Under the pieces are notes generated by a model. That model worked only from the letters and a program-made list of their open reading frames with translations, had not been told where the DNA came from and made no database searches. 38,783 bases of DNA. Source: an uncultured Oscillospiraceae bacterium. Its GTDB lineage: Bacteria > Bacillota > Clostridia > Oscillospirales > Oscillospiraceae. The stretch covers positions 40,383 through 79,165 of the forward strand of contig CAJULM010000007.1 in NCBI GenBank assembly GCA_910587285.1. The letters run 5' to 3'. Made by a program: the position numbers and the translations under genes. Shown here one piece after another: positions 7,654 through 23,050 of this stretch (position 1 is its first letter; each line of letters begins with the position of its first letter).

Positions 7654-8214
7654 ATGGGTTTGGGAGAGCTGCTGATTTTGGCGGTGGGATTGTCCATGGA
7701 CGCCTTTGCGGTATCCATCTGCAAGGGGCTGTCCATCCAGAAGCTGAGGGCCGGCCACGCGGTGATTGTGGGGGCCTGGTTTGGCGCCTTTCAGGCGCTG
7801 ATGCCCGTGCTGGGCTGGCTGCTGGGGTCCGCCTTCGCGGAGCTGATTGTGTCGGTGGATCACTGGATCGCCTTTGCGCTGCTGTGCCTGATTGGCGGCG
7901 GCATGATTCGGGAGGCGCTGGGGAAGGAGGACGAGGACTGCGATCCCTCCCTGGCCCCGGCGGTGATGGTCCTGCTGGCGGTGGCCACCTCCATCGACGC
8001 GCTGGCGGTGGGCATCACCTTTGCCGTGCTGAAGGTGGACGTGCTCCCCGCCGTCGCCCTCATCGGGGCGTGCACCTTCGCCATCTCGGCGGCGGGGGTG
8101 AAGATCGGCAACGTGTTCGGCGCGCGGTACAAGGCCAAGGCGGAGCTGCTGGGCGGCGTGGTGCTGGTGCTCATCGGCGCAAAGATTCTGCTGGAGCATT
8201 TGGAGCTCCTATGA
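7654..8214 (+). CDS. mntP: Manganese efflux pump MntP
   Basis: A 186-residue integral membrane protein of the MntP (DUF204) family, close to the 188 residues of the E. coli protein. Two homologous halves repeat the small-residue/Asp motifs GLSMDAFAVSICKG (about residues 12-25) and TSIDALAVGITF. The membrane Asp residues in these are the expected Mn2+-binding positions. About six membrane segments are visible. The ATG at 7654 is preceded by AAGGAGGA. Another ATG at 7646 is out of frame. It exports Mn2+ from the cytoplasm, and control by the upstream riboswitch fits that role. Single-gene transcript, ending in a strong terminator shared with convergent rpoC. Confidence 0.93.
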   Translation: MGLGELLILAVGLSMDAFAVSICKGLSIQKLRAGHAVIVGAWFGAFQALMPVLGWLLGSAFAELIVSVDHWIAFALLCLIGGGMIREALGKEDEDCDPSLAPAVMVLLAVATSIDALAVGITFAVLKVDVLPAVALIGACTFAISAAGVKIGNVFGARYKAKAELLGGVVLVLIGAKILLEHLELL

Positions 8215-8217
8215 CGG

Positions 8218-8256
8218 AAAACAGCCCCCATCCTGTGTGGATGGGGGCTGTTTTTT
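8218..8256. terminator. Bidirectional terminator between mntP and rpoC
   Basis: A 16-bp stem, AAAACAGCCCCCATCC paired with GGATGGGGGCTGTTTT around TGTGT, with T-run on the plus strand and the matching T-run (from AAAA) on the minus strand. Confidence 0.93.
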
Positions 8257-8270
8257 GCATTGATTTGGGG

Positions 8271-12182
<3,912 letters not shown>

Positions 12183-12199
12183 GCTCTCATCCTCCCTTC

Positions 12200-15952
<3,753 letters not shown>

Positions 15953-16078
15953 TTGCTGATCACGCTCCACTTCGTCAAAATTTCCGGGGCGGCGAAACGA
16001 CACGCCCGGAGCCGTTGCAACACGTTTGAAATTTCCTCTTGCGTTTTGTCTCCCTGTCTGCTATACTCCCGTTAGGGT

Positions 16079-16102
16079 GGAGGAGTGTCCTCCTCTTTTT
16101 TT
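16079..16102 (+). terminator. Terminator-like hairpin in the rpoB leader region
   Basis: On the plus strand GGAGGA GTG TCCTCC is followed by TCTTTTTTT, which is terminator-shaped, yet no plus-strand gene ends here. On the minus strand it is a hairpin near the 5' end of the rpoBC transcript. It may stop antisense transcription or stabilise the mRNA end. Confidence 0.5.
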
Positions 16103-16122
16103 GATGCACACAAAAGCACTTT

Positions 16123-16151
16123 ATAATATCATAAGCGCCGCCCTGCGTCAA
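16123..16151 (-). promoter_or_regulatory. rpoBC promoter
   Basis: On the minus strand TTGACG (16146-16151) and TATTAT (16123-16128) are separated by exactly 17 bp. This gives a leader of about 165 nt before the chosen rpoB start and shows that rpoBC can be expressed without an upstream ribosomal protein operon. Confidence 0.8.
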
Positions 16152-16198
16152 GGATAATTTGGGCGTTGGGGAATATTTTTATAGAGAGAGGGATATCC

Positions 16199-16591
16199 AT
16201 GACAGACCAAGCCCTGGTTGACCTGGCCTTCACCATGCTGGAGCGCTCCTATGTGCCCTATTCCAAGTTCCCGGTGGGGGCGGCCCTGCTGTGCGGGGAC
16301 GGGACGGTGTTCACCGGCTGCAACGTGGAGAATGCGGCCTACGGCTCCACTATCTGCGCCGAGCGCACCGCGCTGGTCAAGGCGGTGAGCGAGGGCCGCC
16401 GGGCGTTTGCCGCCCTGGCGGTGGCGGGGCGCAGCGAGGACTACTGCTGGCCCTGCGGGGCTTGCCGGCAGATGCTCTATGAGTTCGCCCCGGATTTGAC
16501 GGTGCTGGTGGCCCGGGGGGACGGGGCGTATGTGAAGCTGCCCCTGAAGGAGCTGCTGCCCCACGGGTTCGGGCCGTCCTCCCTGGGCTGA
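16199..16591 (+). CDS. cdd: Cytidine deaminase
   Basis: A 130-residue homotetrameric-type enzyme that deaminates cytidine and deoxycytidine to uridine and deoxyuridine in pyrimidine salvage. Zinc ligands are Cys53 (in ICAERT, with catalytic Glu55), Cys86 and Cys89 (in PCGACRQ). The nucleoside-binding segment NVENAAYG is intact. Length matches the short bacterial Cdd form. The ATG at 16199 has GAGAGGG upstream. It is divergent from rpoB. A weak AAAAATT/AATTTTT hairpin follows the stop (16590-16613). Confidence 0.96.
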   Translation: MTDQALVDLAFTMLERSYVPYSKFPVGAALLCGDGTVFTGCNVENAAYGSTICAERTALVKAVSEGRRAFAALAVAGRSEDYCWPCGACRQMLYEFAPDLTVLVARGDGAYVKLPLKELLPHGFGPSSLG

Positions 16592-16617
16592 AAAATTGCC
16601 TGTCGAAATTTTTGTTA

Positions 16618-16646
16618 TTGCAATACCCGGGAAATTCTGCTATACT
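16618..16646 (+). promoter_or_regulatory. Promoter of the unknown membrane protein
   Basis: TTGCAA (16618-16623) and TATACT (16641-16646) with a 17-bp spacer. The leader to the gene is about 125 nt and contains GC-rich inverted segments (GGCGCGGCGG and CGGCGCCGCC) but nothing that I can name. Confidence 0.65.
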
Positions 16647-16778
16647 ATTACCTGCTTCATTCCGAGGACGGATTTTCCCAGGGGATGCTGCACAAAATAA
16701 GATAGGCGCGGCGGGGCTTTTCTGGGGAACGCAGGGAGTCCGGCGCCGCCGACTGAAGATAAAGGACGGATGATTTTC

Positions 16779-17546
16779 ATGTTCGAGAAGGGCAAGCGTG
16801 AGCAGCGCCGCAGTCAGGAGGATACCACATTTAATAAAATGCTCCTCTGGCTGGCGGGCGCCGTGGTGGTGGAGCTGCTGATCCTGCTGGTGAAGCAGGT
16901 GTACGTGGACGCGTGGCTGGGCTTTGGGGTGGCGTACGCGCTGCTGGTGTTTTTCGAGGTGTTCCGCTTCGCGGGCGCGGCCCTGGTGGTTGCGGGCGTG
17001 GTGTGGGCGGTGCTGTGGGGGCGGTCGGGCCGCTCGGTGGCGCTGCCCCTGGGGTGCACGGCCGGCGTGGCGCTGCTGTGGCTGGTGGCCCTGTTCACCT
17101 ACTATCTCACCGAGGTGGGGCTGAGCATTATGATGGTGCTGCCCGCGGCTGGCGCGGTGCTGATTGTGATTTACTTCCTCTATCAGCGGGCTTTCTTCTA
17201 TAACGCCATCCTGGCCGGGGGCGGCCTGGTGGCCGTGTGGATGTACCGGCAGTATTACTGGGAGCACCCCACCCTCATCCGGGTGAGCTTCATCGCGGGC
17301 TTCCTGGTGCTGGCCGCGGCGGCGGTGCTGTCCTTTGTGCTGCGGGGGAACGACGGGAAGCTGGGCGGCCTGCGGGTGATGCCGCCGGACTCCAACTATT
17401 TCATCACCTGGATCACCTGCGTGGTGACGGCTGCGGCCATGGCGGTGACGCTGGCCGTGGGCGGGACGGTGGCCTTCTACCTGCTGTTTGTGCTGGCGGG
17501 CTGGCTGTTTGTCCAGGCGGTGTTCTTTACCGTAAAGCTGATGTGA
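16779..17546 (+). CDS. Polytopic membrane protein of unknown function
   Basis: I do not recognise the family. The 255-residue product has a short basic N-terminus (FEKGKREQRR) followed by about eight hydrophobic segments, ending in a membrane helix with no soluble domain. The only larger loop (LRGNDGKLGGLRVMPPDSN) lies before the last two helices. The ATG at 16779 is preferred because GGACGG lies 9 bp upstream; an ATG at 16770 is in frame but only 3 bp from it. It is monocistronic, with its own promoter and a strong terminator, and is followed by the MATE exporter under a separate promoter. Confidence 0.8.
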   Translation: MFEKGKREQRRSQEDTTFNKMLLWLAGAVVVELLILLVKQVYVDAWLGFGVAYALLVFFEVFRFAGAALVVAGVVWAVLWGRSGRSVALPLGCTAGVALLWLVALFTYYLTEVGLSIMMVLPAAGAVLIVIYFLYQRAFFYNAILAGGGLVAVWMYRQYYWEHPTLIRVSFIAGFLVLAAAAVLSFVLRGNDGKLGGLRVMPPDSNYFITWITCVVTAAAMAVTLAVGGTVAFYLLFVLAGWLFVQAVFFTVKLM

Positions 17547-17570
17547 CCATCCGCCCCAGGCGGGTGAGAA

Positions 17571-17604
17571 CCGGGAGAGGGCGGCGGCCCTCTCCCGGCT
17601 TTTT
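17571..17604 (+). terminator. Rho-independent terminator
   Basis: A 12-bp stem (CCGGGAGAGGGC / GCCCTCTCCCGG), GGCG loop and CTTTTT. Confidence 0.95.
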
Positions 17605-17620
17605 GATGGGGCGGGGCGTA

Positions 17621-17649
17621 TTGACAACCTATTTTATTTGCCGTATAAT
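17621..17649 (+). promoter_or_regulatory. Consensus promoter of the MATE gene
   Basis: Perfect TTGACA (17621-17626) and TATAAT (17644-17649) with 17 bp between them, 46 bp before the start codon. High basal expression is expected unless repressed. Confidence 0.9.
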
Positions 17650-17694
17650 GACGGACTGTATACATAGAATCAGAGATAATAAGGACGGAGGAGA

Positions 17695-19095
17695 ATGATT
17701 TTGTCGGAAAATGCGAAAAATGAAAACAAAATGGGCGTCATGCCGGTGAACAGCCTGCTGTTGAACATGGCCATCCCCATCATGGTCTCCATGCTGGTGC
17801 AGGCCCTGTACAACGTGGTGGACAGCTATTTTGTGGCCCAGCTCAGCCAGGACGCGCTGAATGCGGTGTCCCTGGCCTTCCCGGTGCAGAACCTGATGAT
17901 CGCCGTGAGCGTGGGCACCGGGGTGGGCATCAACGCCCTGCTGTCCCGGAGCCTGGGCCAGCGGGACCAGGAGCTGGTGAACCGCTCGGCGGTGAACGGA
18001 GTTTTTCTGGCGGCGGTGAGCTGCCTGGTCTTTGTGGCGCTGGGCCTGGCCGGCTCCCGGCTGTTTTACGCCGTCCAGACCGACATCCCCGGCATTGTGG
18101 ACTACGGCGAGGATTATCTTGTCATCGTGTGCGGGCTGAGCATGGGCCTGTTCGGGGCGGTGACCATGGAGCGGCTGCTCCAGGCCACGGGCCGCACCTT
18201 TTACACCATGATCTCCCAGGCGGTGGGGGCGCTGGCCAACATCATTCTGGACCCCATTCTCATCTTCGGCCTGGGCCCCTTCCCCCGGATGGAGGTGGCG
18301 GGGGCGGCGCTGGCCACCGTCGTGGGCCAGTTCCTCAGCTGCGCCATCGGCGTGTTCTTCAACGCCACCCGCAACCCGGACGTGCAGGTGCGCATCCGGG
18401 GCTTCCGCCCCCACTGGCCCACCATCCGGGCCATCTACAGCGTGGGCCTGCCCAGCATTGTGATGCAGTCCATCGGCTCGGTGATGGTGTTCGGCATGAA
18501 CCAGATTCTCATCGCCTTCACCGACACGGCCACGGCGGTGTTCGGGGTGTACTTCAAGCTCCAGTCCTTCTTCTTCATGCCGGTGTTCGGCCTGAACAAC
18601 GGCATGGTGCCCATCGTGGCCTACAACTACGGAGCACGCAAGCCGGACCGGATTGTCAAGACCATCAGGCTCAGCGTGGTGTACGCCACGGTGCTGCTGG
18701 CCATCGGCTTCGCCGTGTTCCAGCTGTTCCCCGCCCAGCTGCTGTCTCTGTTTGAGGCGGAGGAGAACGCCGCGGGCAACCTGATCGCCATCGGCGTGCC
18801 CGCCCTGCGCATCATCTCCTTCAGCTGGCTGCTGGCGGGCTTCGGCATCGTGTGCGGCTCGGTGTTCCAGGCCCTGGACCACGGGGTACTCAGCCTGACC
18901 ACCTCCCTGGTGCGCCAGCTGGTGGTGCTGCTGCCGGTGGCCTTCCTGCTGGCCTGGCTGACCCAGAACCTGGACATGGTCTGGCTGTCCTTCCCCATCG
19001 CGGAGCTGTTCTCCTGCACCCTGTGCGCCATCTTCCTGCGCCGGGTGTACCGCAGGGACATCCTGGGCCTGGTTCCGGCCCAGGAGGAGGCGTAA
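17695..19095 (+). CDS. MATE family multidrug/toxin efflux transporter
   Basis: A 466-residue protein with about twelve membrane helices arranged as two related halves, typical of MATE antiporters that export cationic drugs or metabolites using Na+ or H+ gradients. Family landmarks include the N-terminal PIMVSMLVQALYNVVDSYFV, the QATGRTFYTM segment, the second-half start IVMQSIGSVMVFGMNQILI and GLNNGMVPIVAYNYGA. The ATG at 17695 has GGACGGAGGAG upstream. The gene stands alone between its own promoter and a terminator shared with the convergent ZIP gene. The substrate cannot be read from sequence. Confidence 0.95.
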   Translation: MILSENAKNENKMGVMPVNSLLLNMAIPIMVSMLVQALYNVVDSYFVAQLSQDALNAVSLAFPVQNLMIAVSVGTGVGINALLSRSLGQRDQELVNRSAVNGVFLAAVSCLVFVALGLAGSRLFYAVQTDIPGIVDYGEDYLVIVCGLSMGLFGAVTMERLLQATGRTFYTMISQAVGALANIILDPILIFGLGPFPRMEVAGAALATVVGQFLSCAIGVFFNATRNPDVQVRIRGFRPHWPTIRAIYSVGLPSIVMQSIGSVMVFGMNQILIAFTDTATAVFGVYFKLQSFFFMPVFGLNNGMVPIVAYNYGARKPDRIVKTIRLSVVYATVLLAIGFAVFQLFPAQLLSLFEAEENAAGNLIAIGVPALRIISFSWLLAGFGIVCGSVFQALDHGVLSLTTSLVRQLVVLLPVAFLLAWLTQNLDMVWLSFPIAELFSCTLCAIFLRRVYRRDILGLVPAQEEA

Positions 19096-19099
19096 CAGG

Positions 19100-19136
19100 A
19101 AAAAGGACAGGCGGCCTGTGCCGTCTGTCCTTTTTT
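19100..19136. terminator. Bidirectional terminator between MATE and ZIP genes
   Basis: AAAAGGACAGGCGG and CCGTCTGTCCTTTT pair around CCTGTG, with T-run on the plus strand and A-run on the left side that becomes a T-run on the minus strand. Confidence 0.9.
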
Positions 19137-19144
19137 GTCGCAGC

Positions 19145-19927
19145 TCAGTGGTGGTGGCCGTGGCCGAAGATGAGCAGCACCCCCAGGGCGAAGCCCACCA
19201 CCGTGGCCAGGATGGACCAGCGGGACCGCCACTGGAGGGCCGCCTCGGGCAGCAGCTCGAAGAATACCACGTACAGCATGGCGCCTCCGGCCAGGCTGAG
19301 GGCGGCGGCCATGGCGGCGGGGGCCTGCCTGCCCACGAGGTAGCCCGCCAGCGCCCCCAGCACGGTGGGCAGGCCGGACAGGGCGGCCATGGCGGTGGCG
19401 GACAGGGGGCTGGAGCCGTCGTGGAGCAGGGGGACGGCGATGCTCATCCCCTCCGGGATGTTGTGCAGGCCGATGGTGACGGCGGCCAGCACGCTGGCCA
19501 GGCAGATGCCCTGCACCGCCACCGTCGCGCCCACCGCCATGCCCACCGGCACGTTGTGCAGCGCCACCGCCGCCGCCAGCACGATGCCGGCGGTGCGCAG
19601 GTCGTGGTGGCCGCAGGCGCAGTGGTGGGGGTTGCCCTCGTCCTCGTGGTGGGCGCTTTTGTCAATCCAGCAGTTGAGCAGATAGGTGATCAAAAAGCCC
19701 GCCACCAGCACCAGCGGCGTCATGGGCAGCCAGGGCGCGGCCTCCATGGCCTCGGGCACCATGTCCAGGGCCACAATGGCCAGCATCAGCCCGGCGGTGA
19801 AGCTGAGCAGCAGGCTGGTCCCCTTGGGGGACTCCCGCCGGATGAGGGCGGCCAGGGCGCCGCCCAGGGCCAGCCCGCCCACGCCGGTGACGGCGGTGAG
19901 GGCGATGGTAAAGAGGATGGGGTTCAT
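19145..19927 (-). CDS. ZIP family divalent metal transporter
   Basis: A 260-residue membrane transporter that should import Zn2+ or a related divalent ion. The two signature helices carry HNVPVGMAVG and HNIPEGMSIA, whose His, Asn, Pro and Glu/Gly positions form the binuclear metal site. A His/Asp/Cys-rich cytoplasmic loop (HHEDEGNPHHCACGHHD) and a C-terminal HGHGHHH are typical metal-sensing or metal-delivery segments. The ATG at 19927 is chosen because GAGGAG lies upstream; the longer frame to 20017 reads through non-conserved basic sequence. The last gene before the MATE terminator, it is separated from the TauE pair by a hairpin. Confidence 0.95.
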   Translation of the reverse strand: MNPILFTIALTAVTGVGGLALGGALAALIRRESPKGTSLLLSFTAGLMLAIVALDMVPEAMEAAPWLPMTPLVLVAGFLITYLLNCWIDKSAHHEDEGNPHHCACGHHDLRTAGIVLAAAVALHNVPVGMAVGATVAVQGICLASVLAAVTIGLHNIPEGMSIAVPLLHDGSSPLSATAMAALSGLPTVLGALAGYLVGRQAPAAMAAALSLAGGAMLYVVFFELLPEAALQWRSRWSILATVVGFALGVLLIFGHGHHH

Positions 19928-19951
19928 AGCGCAGCGCTCCTCGCGTAAAAT

Positions 19952-19983
19952 CTGCCGGACGAACCGCAGGGTCCGTCCGGCAG
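19952..19983 (-). terminator. Terminator after the half-TauE pair
   Basis: CTGCCGGAC / GTCCGGCAG inverted repeat; on the minus strand the stem is followed by ATTTTA. It lies between the second half-TauE gene and the ZIP gene. Confidence 0.7.
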
Positions 19984-20023
19984 AACCTATCTTAGCACGC
20001 CGGCGCGGGAAAGGCAAGGAAAA

Positions 20024-20383
20024 TTATCCCTTTCGGAACAGCTCCCGCAGGCCGATGACGATGAGAAAGCCGCCGAAGCATTTGCGCAGGAGGTCCACGT
20101 CCAGCGCCGTGGCCGCCCAGGCGGCCAGGGCGGAGCAGGCCAGCCCCGCGGCGATGGCGGGCAGCAGCGCCTTTTTCTCCACCACGCCGTTTTTGAAGTG
20201 GGCGGGGAGGGCTGCGGCGGCAGTGGGCAGGAAGTAGAGCAGATTGATCCCCTGGGCCAGAGGCTGCTCCAGCCCGGCAAAGCTGGTCATATAGATGAGC
20301 AGCAGCGAGCCGCCCCCCACGCCGAAGCCGGACAGCACCCCGGTGCACGCCCCGGCCAGGGCGGCGATAAGCCAGTCTATCAT
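20024..20383 (-). CDS. Half-length TauE/SafE-family membrane protein (second of pair)
   Basis: A 119-residue protein with four predicted membrane helices. It corresponds to one half of the usual ~250-residue TauE/SafE anion exporter (sulfite or organosulfur export). The family motif at the first helix is GVLSGFGVGGGSLLLIYM. The ATG at 20383 overlaps the previous stop as ATGA and has GAGGGCG upstream, so it is translationally coupled to the first half. Because each half has an even helix number, the two probably assemble as a heterodimer equal to one full transporter. Substrate unknown. The long upstream extension in this frame (to 20752) is only the other gene read out of frame. Confidence 0.85.
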   Translation of the reverse strand: MIDWLIAALAGACTGVLSGFGVGGGSLLLIYMTSFAGLEQPLAQGINLLYFLPTAAAALPAHFKNGVVEKKALLPAIAAGLACSALAAWAATALDVDLLRKCFGGFLIVIGLRELFRKG

Positions 20384-20745
20384 AGAAACGCCCTCACTCC
20401 GCCGTAGAGCAGCAGCAGGGCAAAGCCCCGGCGCAGCCACACCATGGACATTTTCTGAAACACCCGGCCGCCCACCCAGCCGCCGATGAGCCCCCCGGCC
20501 AGATAGGGCAGGGCGGCGGCCAGGTCCAGCTCCCCCCGGAAGTAGTAGATGGCGGCGGACAGGGCGCACAGCGGGGCGATAATGGCCACCGACGTGGCGA
20601 AGGCCCTGCGCTGGTCCAGTCCGCACTTCCCCGCCAGCAGGGGGACCAGCGCCATGCCGCCGCCCCCGCCGAAAAAGCCGTTGACCACCCCCGCCGCCGC
20701 CCCCGCCAGGGCGTACCACAGGGCTTTGGATTTGTTTTCCTTCAG
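20380..20745 (-). CDS. Half-length TauE/SafE-family membrane protein (first of pair)
   Basis: About 121 residues with four helices and the family motif GVVNGFFGGGGGMALVPLL. The start is not obvious. The only good ribosome site (AAGGAGG, minus strand, about 20754-20760) lies 8 nt before a CTG at 20745, which would give MKENKSKALWYALAG. A TTG at 20769 is in frame but lies upstream of that ribosome site and has none of its own. An ATG 1 nt after the ribosome site is out of frame. I therefore favour the rare CTG start. It overlaps the second half-TauE gene by 4 bp. A perfect hairpin and a TTGACA promoter precede it, divergent from the TetR gene. Confidence 0.82.
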   Translation of the reverse strand: MKENKSKALWYALAGAAAGVVNGFFGGGGGMALVPLLAGKCGLDQRRAFATSVAIIAPLCALSAAIYYFRGELDLAAALPYLAGGLIGGWVGGRVFQKMSMVWLRRGFALLLLYGGVRAFL

Positions 20746-20764
20746 GGCGCATCCCTCCTTGCGT

Positions 20765-20789
20765 CCCAAGGGCCCCGGCGGCCCTTGGG
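20765..20789. promoter_or_regulatory. Perfect 10-bp inverted repeat before the half-TauE start
   Basis: CCCAAGGGCC and GGCCCTTGGG flank a 5-bp centre in the leader of the half-TauE operon, just upstream of its ribosome site. No T-run follows on either strand, so it is not a clear terminator; it may be an RNA hairpin that controls translation or an operator. Confidence 0.5.
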
Positions 20790-20823
20790 GTCTGCTTACA
20801 GTGTTCCGCGGGACAGGAAAATT

Positions 20824-20852
20824 ATTCTTTTACACAGCGGGAGAACTGTCAA
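20824..20852 (-). promoter_or_regulatory. Candidate promoter of the half-TauE operon
   Basis: On the minus strand TTGACA (20847-20852), 17 bp, then AAGAAT (20824-20829, four of six consensus bases). It is divergent from the TetR promoter, with only 10 bp between the two -35 boxes, so TetR could control both. Confidence 0.5.
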
Positions 20853-20862
20853 AGGCGGCGGC

Positions 20863-20891
20863 TTGCTTCTTTGGGCAAAACTCTGTATAAT
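20863..20891 (+). promoter_or_regulatory. Promoter of the TetR gene
   Basis: TTGCTT (20863-20868) and perfect TATAAT (20886-20891) with 17 bp between them, 33 bp before the GTG start. Confidence 0.65.
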
Positions 20892-20924
20892 ACTTCCCAA
20901 TATCCAGAGAAAGAGGGATAGGGT

Positions 20925-21485
20925 GTGCCAAAATCTACCAAGAATGAGATTATGACCACGTTGGCGGGGCTGCTCCGGGCCAAGCGGCTGGACGACATCA
21001 CCGTTACCGAGCTGGTGGAGCAGTGCGGCATCTCCCGGCAGGCGTTTTACTACCATTTTTCGGATTTGTACGGGGTGGTGGACTACGGCATCCGCCTGAT
21101 GCTGGAGGAGCTGGGGGTGAACCGCCCGGAGGACTGGCGCACGGTGCTGGAGCGGACGCTGGTCCTGCTGCGGGAGAACCGGACTCTGGTGCTCAATGTC
21201 TACCGGGCCTATGAGCGCAGCTATGTGGAGCGCCACGTGCGCCGGTGGGCCGCGCCCTTGGTGGAGGCCCGCACCCGGCTGTCCGCCCGGCGGTACGGGG
21301 TGACGGAGGACCAGATCAATTTCATGTCGGAGCTGCTCACCCAGGGGCTGGCCAGCATCGTGCTCAGCTGGGTGGAGCGGGGGATGCCCTCCAGCGCCAT
21401 CGAGCGGATGGATGACTTCGACATTTTGGTGGAGGGCTGCCTGGACTATACCCTGGAGCGGCTGGCCCAGAAAAATCAGCGCTGA
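20925..21485 (+). CDS. TetR/AcrR family transcriptional regulator
   Basis: A 186-residue DNA-binding protein. The N-terminal helix-turn-helix reads ITVTELVEQCGISRQAFYYHFSD..., the TetR hallmark, followed by an all-helical ligand/dimerisation domain. The short N-terminal arm and the sequence around YHFSDLYGVVDYG resemble the DhaS-like branch. A GTG start at 20925 is supported by AAGAGGG. Its own terminator follows, then the radical SAM gene. Divergence from the half-TauE operon and proximity to the radical SAM gene make both plausible targets, but the ligand is unknown. Confidence 0.92.
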   Translation: MPKSTKNEIMTTLAGLLRAKRLDDITVTELVEQCGISRQAFYYHFSDLYGVVDYGIRLMLEELGVNRPEDWRTVLERTLVLLRENRTLVLNVYRAYERSYVERHVRRWAAPLVEARTRLSARRYGVTEDQINFMSELLTQGLASIVLSWVERGMPSSAIERMDDFDILVEGCLDYTLERLAQKNQR

Positions 21486-21525
21486 GGGGGCGCAAACCGC
21501 CCCAGCTGCGCCCAATTTGACATAC

Positions 21526-21564
21526 AGCGGGCCCTGTCAGAGTTTTGACAGGGCCCGCTTTTTT
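21526..21564 (+). terminator. Strong rho-independent terminator after tetR
   Basis: A 14-bp perfect stem (AGCGGGCCCTGTCA / TGACAGGGCCCGCT), 6-nt loop and TTTTT. Confidence 0.95.
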
Positions 21565-21649
21565 GTCTATGGCGCGGGGCGGGCGGCGGGAGTATCATGG
21601 CGCTGAACACGAGGAGACACACCGACAGACAGAAAGGAACGTGTGAACA

Positions 21650-23041
21650 ATGGCAATGATGAACAGCGTGAAGCGCATGGGCTTTCGGACGATGTACAGC
21701 TATCTGGACAGGGACCCCGACGCCAACATCCCCCGCCTGATGGACTGGGTGGACCGCTTCGCCGGGGACGGCCCCAACAGCTTCCCCGACCAGCGCGCCG
21801 CCTTCCGCAGGGTGATTGAAAGCCCGGACAACAACTGGTACCGGCTGATTCGCTCCATGTGGACGGACGTGGACGGCGAGGTGCGTAAGACCTTTTTCGA
21901 GAACTTCATGCTCAACGGCAACCTGATTGGCTGGGGCATCCAGGAGGAGGCCCGGGAGCGCTACGGCTGCAACATCCCCTGGGCCATCCTGCTGGACCCC
22001 ACCTCGGCCTGCAACCTGCACTGCACCGGCTGCTGGGCGGCGGAGTACGGCAACAAGCTCAACCTCACCTTCGACGAGATCGACGGGATCATCACCCAGG
22101 GCAAGAAGCTGGGGGTGTATATTTACATCTACACCGGCGGCGAGCCCATGGTGCGCCGGGACGACCTCATCGCCCTGTGCAACAAGCACAGCGACTGCGA
22201 GTTTTTGTGCTTCACCAACGCCACCCTCATCGACGAGGACTTCGCCCGGCAGATGCTGCGGGTGAAGAACTTCGTCCCCGCCATCAGCGTGGAGGGCTTT
22301 GAGGCGGCCACCGACGGCCGCCGGGGGAGCGGCGTATTCCAAAAGGTGCGGAGGGCCATGGAGATTCTCAAGGCGCACAAGCTGCCCTTCGGCACCTCCT
22401 GTTGCTACACCAGCGCCAACCTGGACTCCATCAGCTCGGAGGAGTTTGTGGACCAGCTGGTGGAGTGGGGGGCGAAGTTCGCCTGGTACTTCCACTATAT
22501 GCCCGTGGGCAACGACGCCGCCCCGGAGCTGATGCCCTCCCCGGAGCAGCGGGAGCGGATGTATGAGCGCATTCGGGCCTACCGGAAAACCAAGCCCCTG
22601 TTCCTCATCGACTTCCAGAACGACGGGGAATACGTGGGCGGCTGCATCGCCGGGGGCCGGCGGTATCTCCACATCAACGCCAACGGGGACGTGGACCCCT
22701 GCGTGTTTGTCCACTACTCCGACTGCAACATCCGGGAAAAGTCCCTTTTGGACTGCCTGCGCTCGCCCATGTTCATGGTCTATCACGACGGCCAGCCCTT
22801 CAACGACAACCACCTGAAGCCCTGCCCCATGCTGGAGAACCCGGACAGGCTGCGGGAGATGGTGGCGCGCACCGGGGCCAAATCCACCGACCTGCAATCC
22901 CCCGAGACGGCGGAGCACCTGTGCGCCAAGTGCGACGGCTACGCCCAGGCGTGGGACGAGACGGCGGAGAGGCTGTGGACCTGCTCCCACGGCTGCGCGG
23001 GCTGCGCCCAGCACTGTGGGGAGCAGAGGGAAGCGGGCTGA
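21650..23041 (+). CDS. Radical SAM protein with C-terminal Cys cluster, function unknown
   Basis: A 463-residue iron-sulfur enzyme. The radical SAM cluster motif is CNLHCTGC (Cys121, Cys125, Cys128), with the SAM-contact motif YTGGEP shortly after. An N-terminal extension of about 110 residues with no recognisable domain precedes it. A SPASM-like region follows: NANGDVDPCVF, CPMLENP and the terminal cluster HLCAKC...CSHGCAGCAQHC, enough Cys for one or two auxiliary 4Fe-4S clusters. Such proteins modify peptides, cofactors or lipids, but no precursor peptide or partner is visible here. ATG at 21650 with AAGGAA 10 bp upstream. It is preceded by a TetR gene and followed by a strong hairpin. Being oxygen-sensitive, it fits an anaerobe. 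Confidence 0.9.
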   Translation: MAMMNSVKRMGFRTMYSYLDRDPDANIPRLMDWVDRFAGDGPNSFPDQRAAFRRVIESPDNNWYRLIRSMWTDVDGEVRKTFFENFMLNGNLIGWGIQEEARERYGCNIPWAILLDPTSACNLHCTGCWAAEYGNKLNLTFDEIDGIITQGKKLGVYIYIYTGGEPMVRRDDLIALCNKHSDCEFLCFTNATLIDEDFARQMLRVKNFVPAISVEGFEAATDGRRGSGVFQKVRRAMEILKAHKLPFGTSCCYTSANLDSISSEEFVDQLVEWGAKFAWYFHYMPVGNDAAPELMPSPEQRERMYERIRAYRKTKPLFLIDFQNDGEYVGGCIAGGRRYLHINANGDVDPCVFVHYSDCNIREKSLLDCLRSPMFMVYHDGQPFNDNHLKPCPMLENPDRLREMVARTGAKSTDLQSPETAEHLCAKCDGYAQAWDETAERLWTCSHGCAGCAQHCGEQREAG

Positions 23042-23050
23042 ACCAAACGC

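Noticed and set aside
15953..16003. GTG at 16003 as rpoB start
   Set aside because: No ribosome site precedes it and the extra 17 residues are not family-like; the ATG at 15952 fits better.
17629..18882. A 417-codon minus-strand frame across the MATE gene
   Set aside because: Antisense shadow; the MATE reading has a promoter, ribosome site and conserved family motifs.
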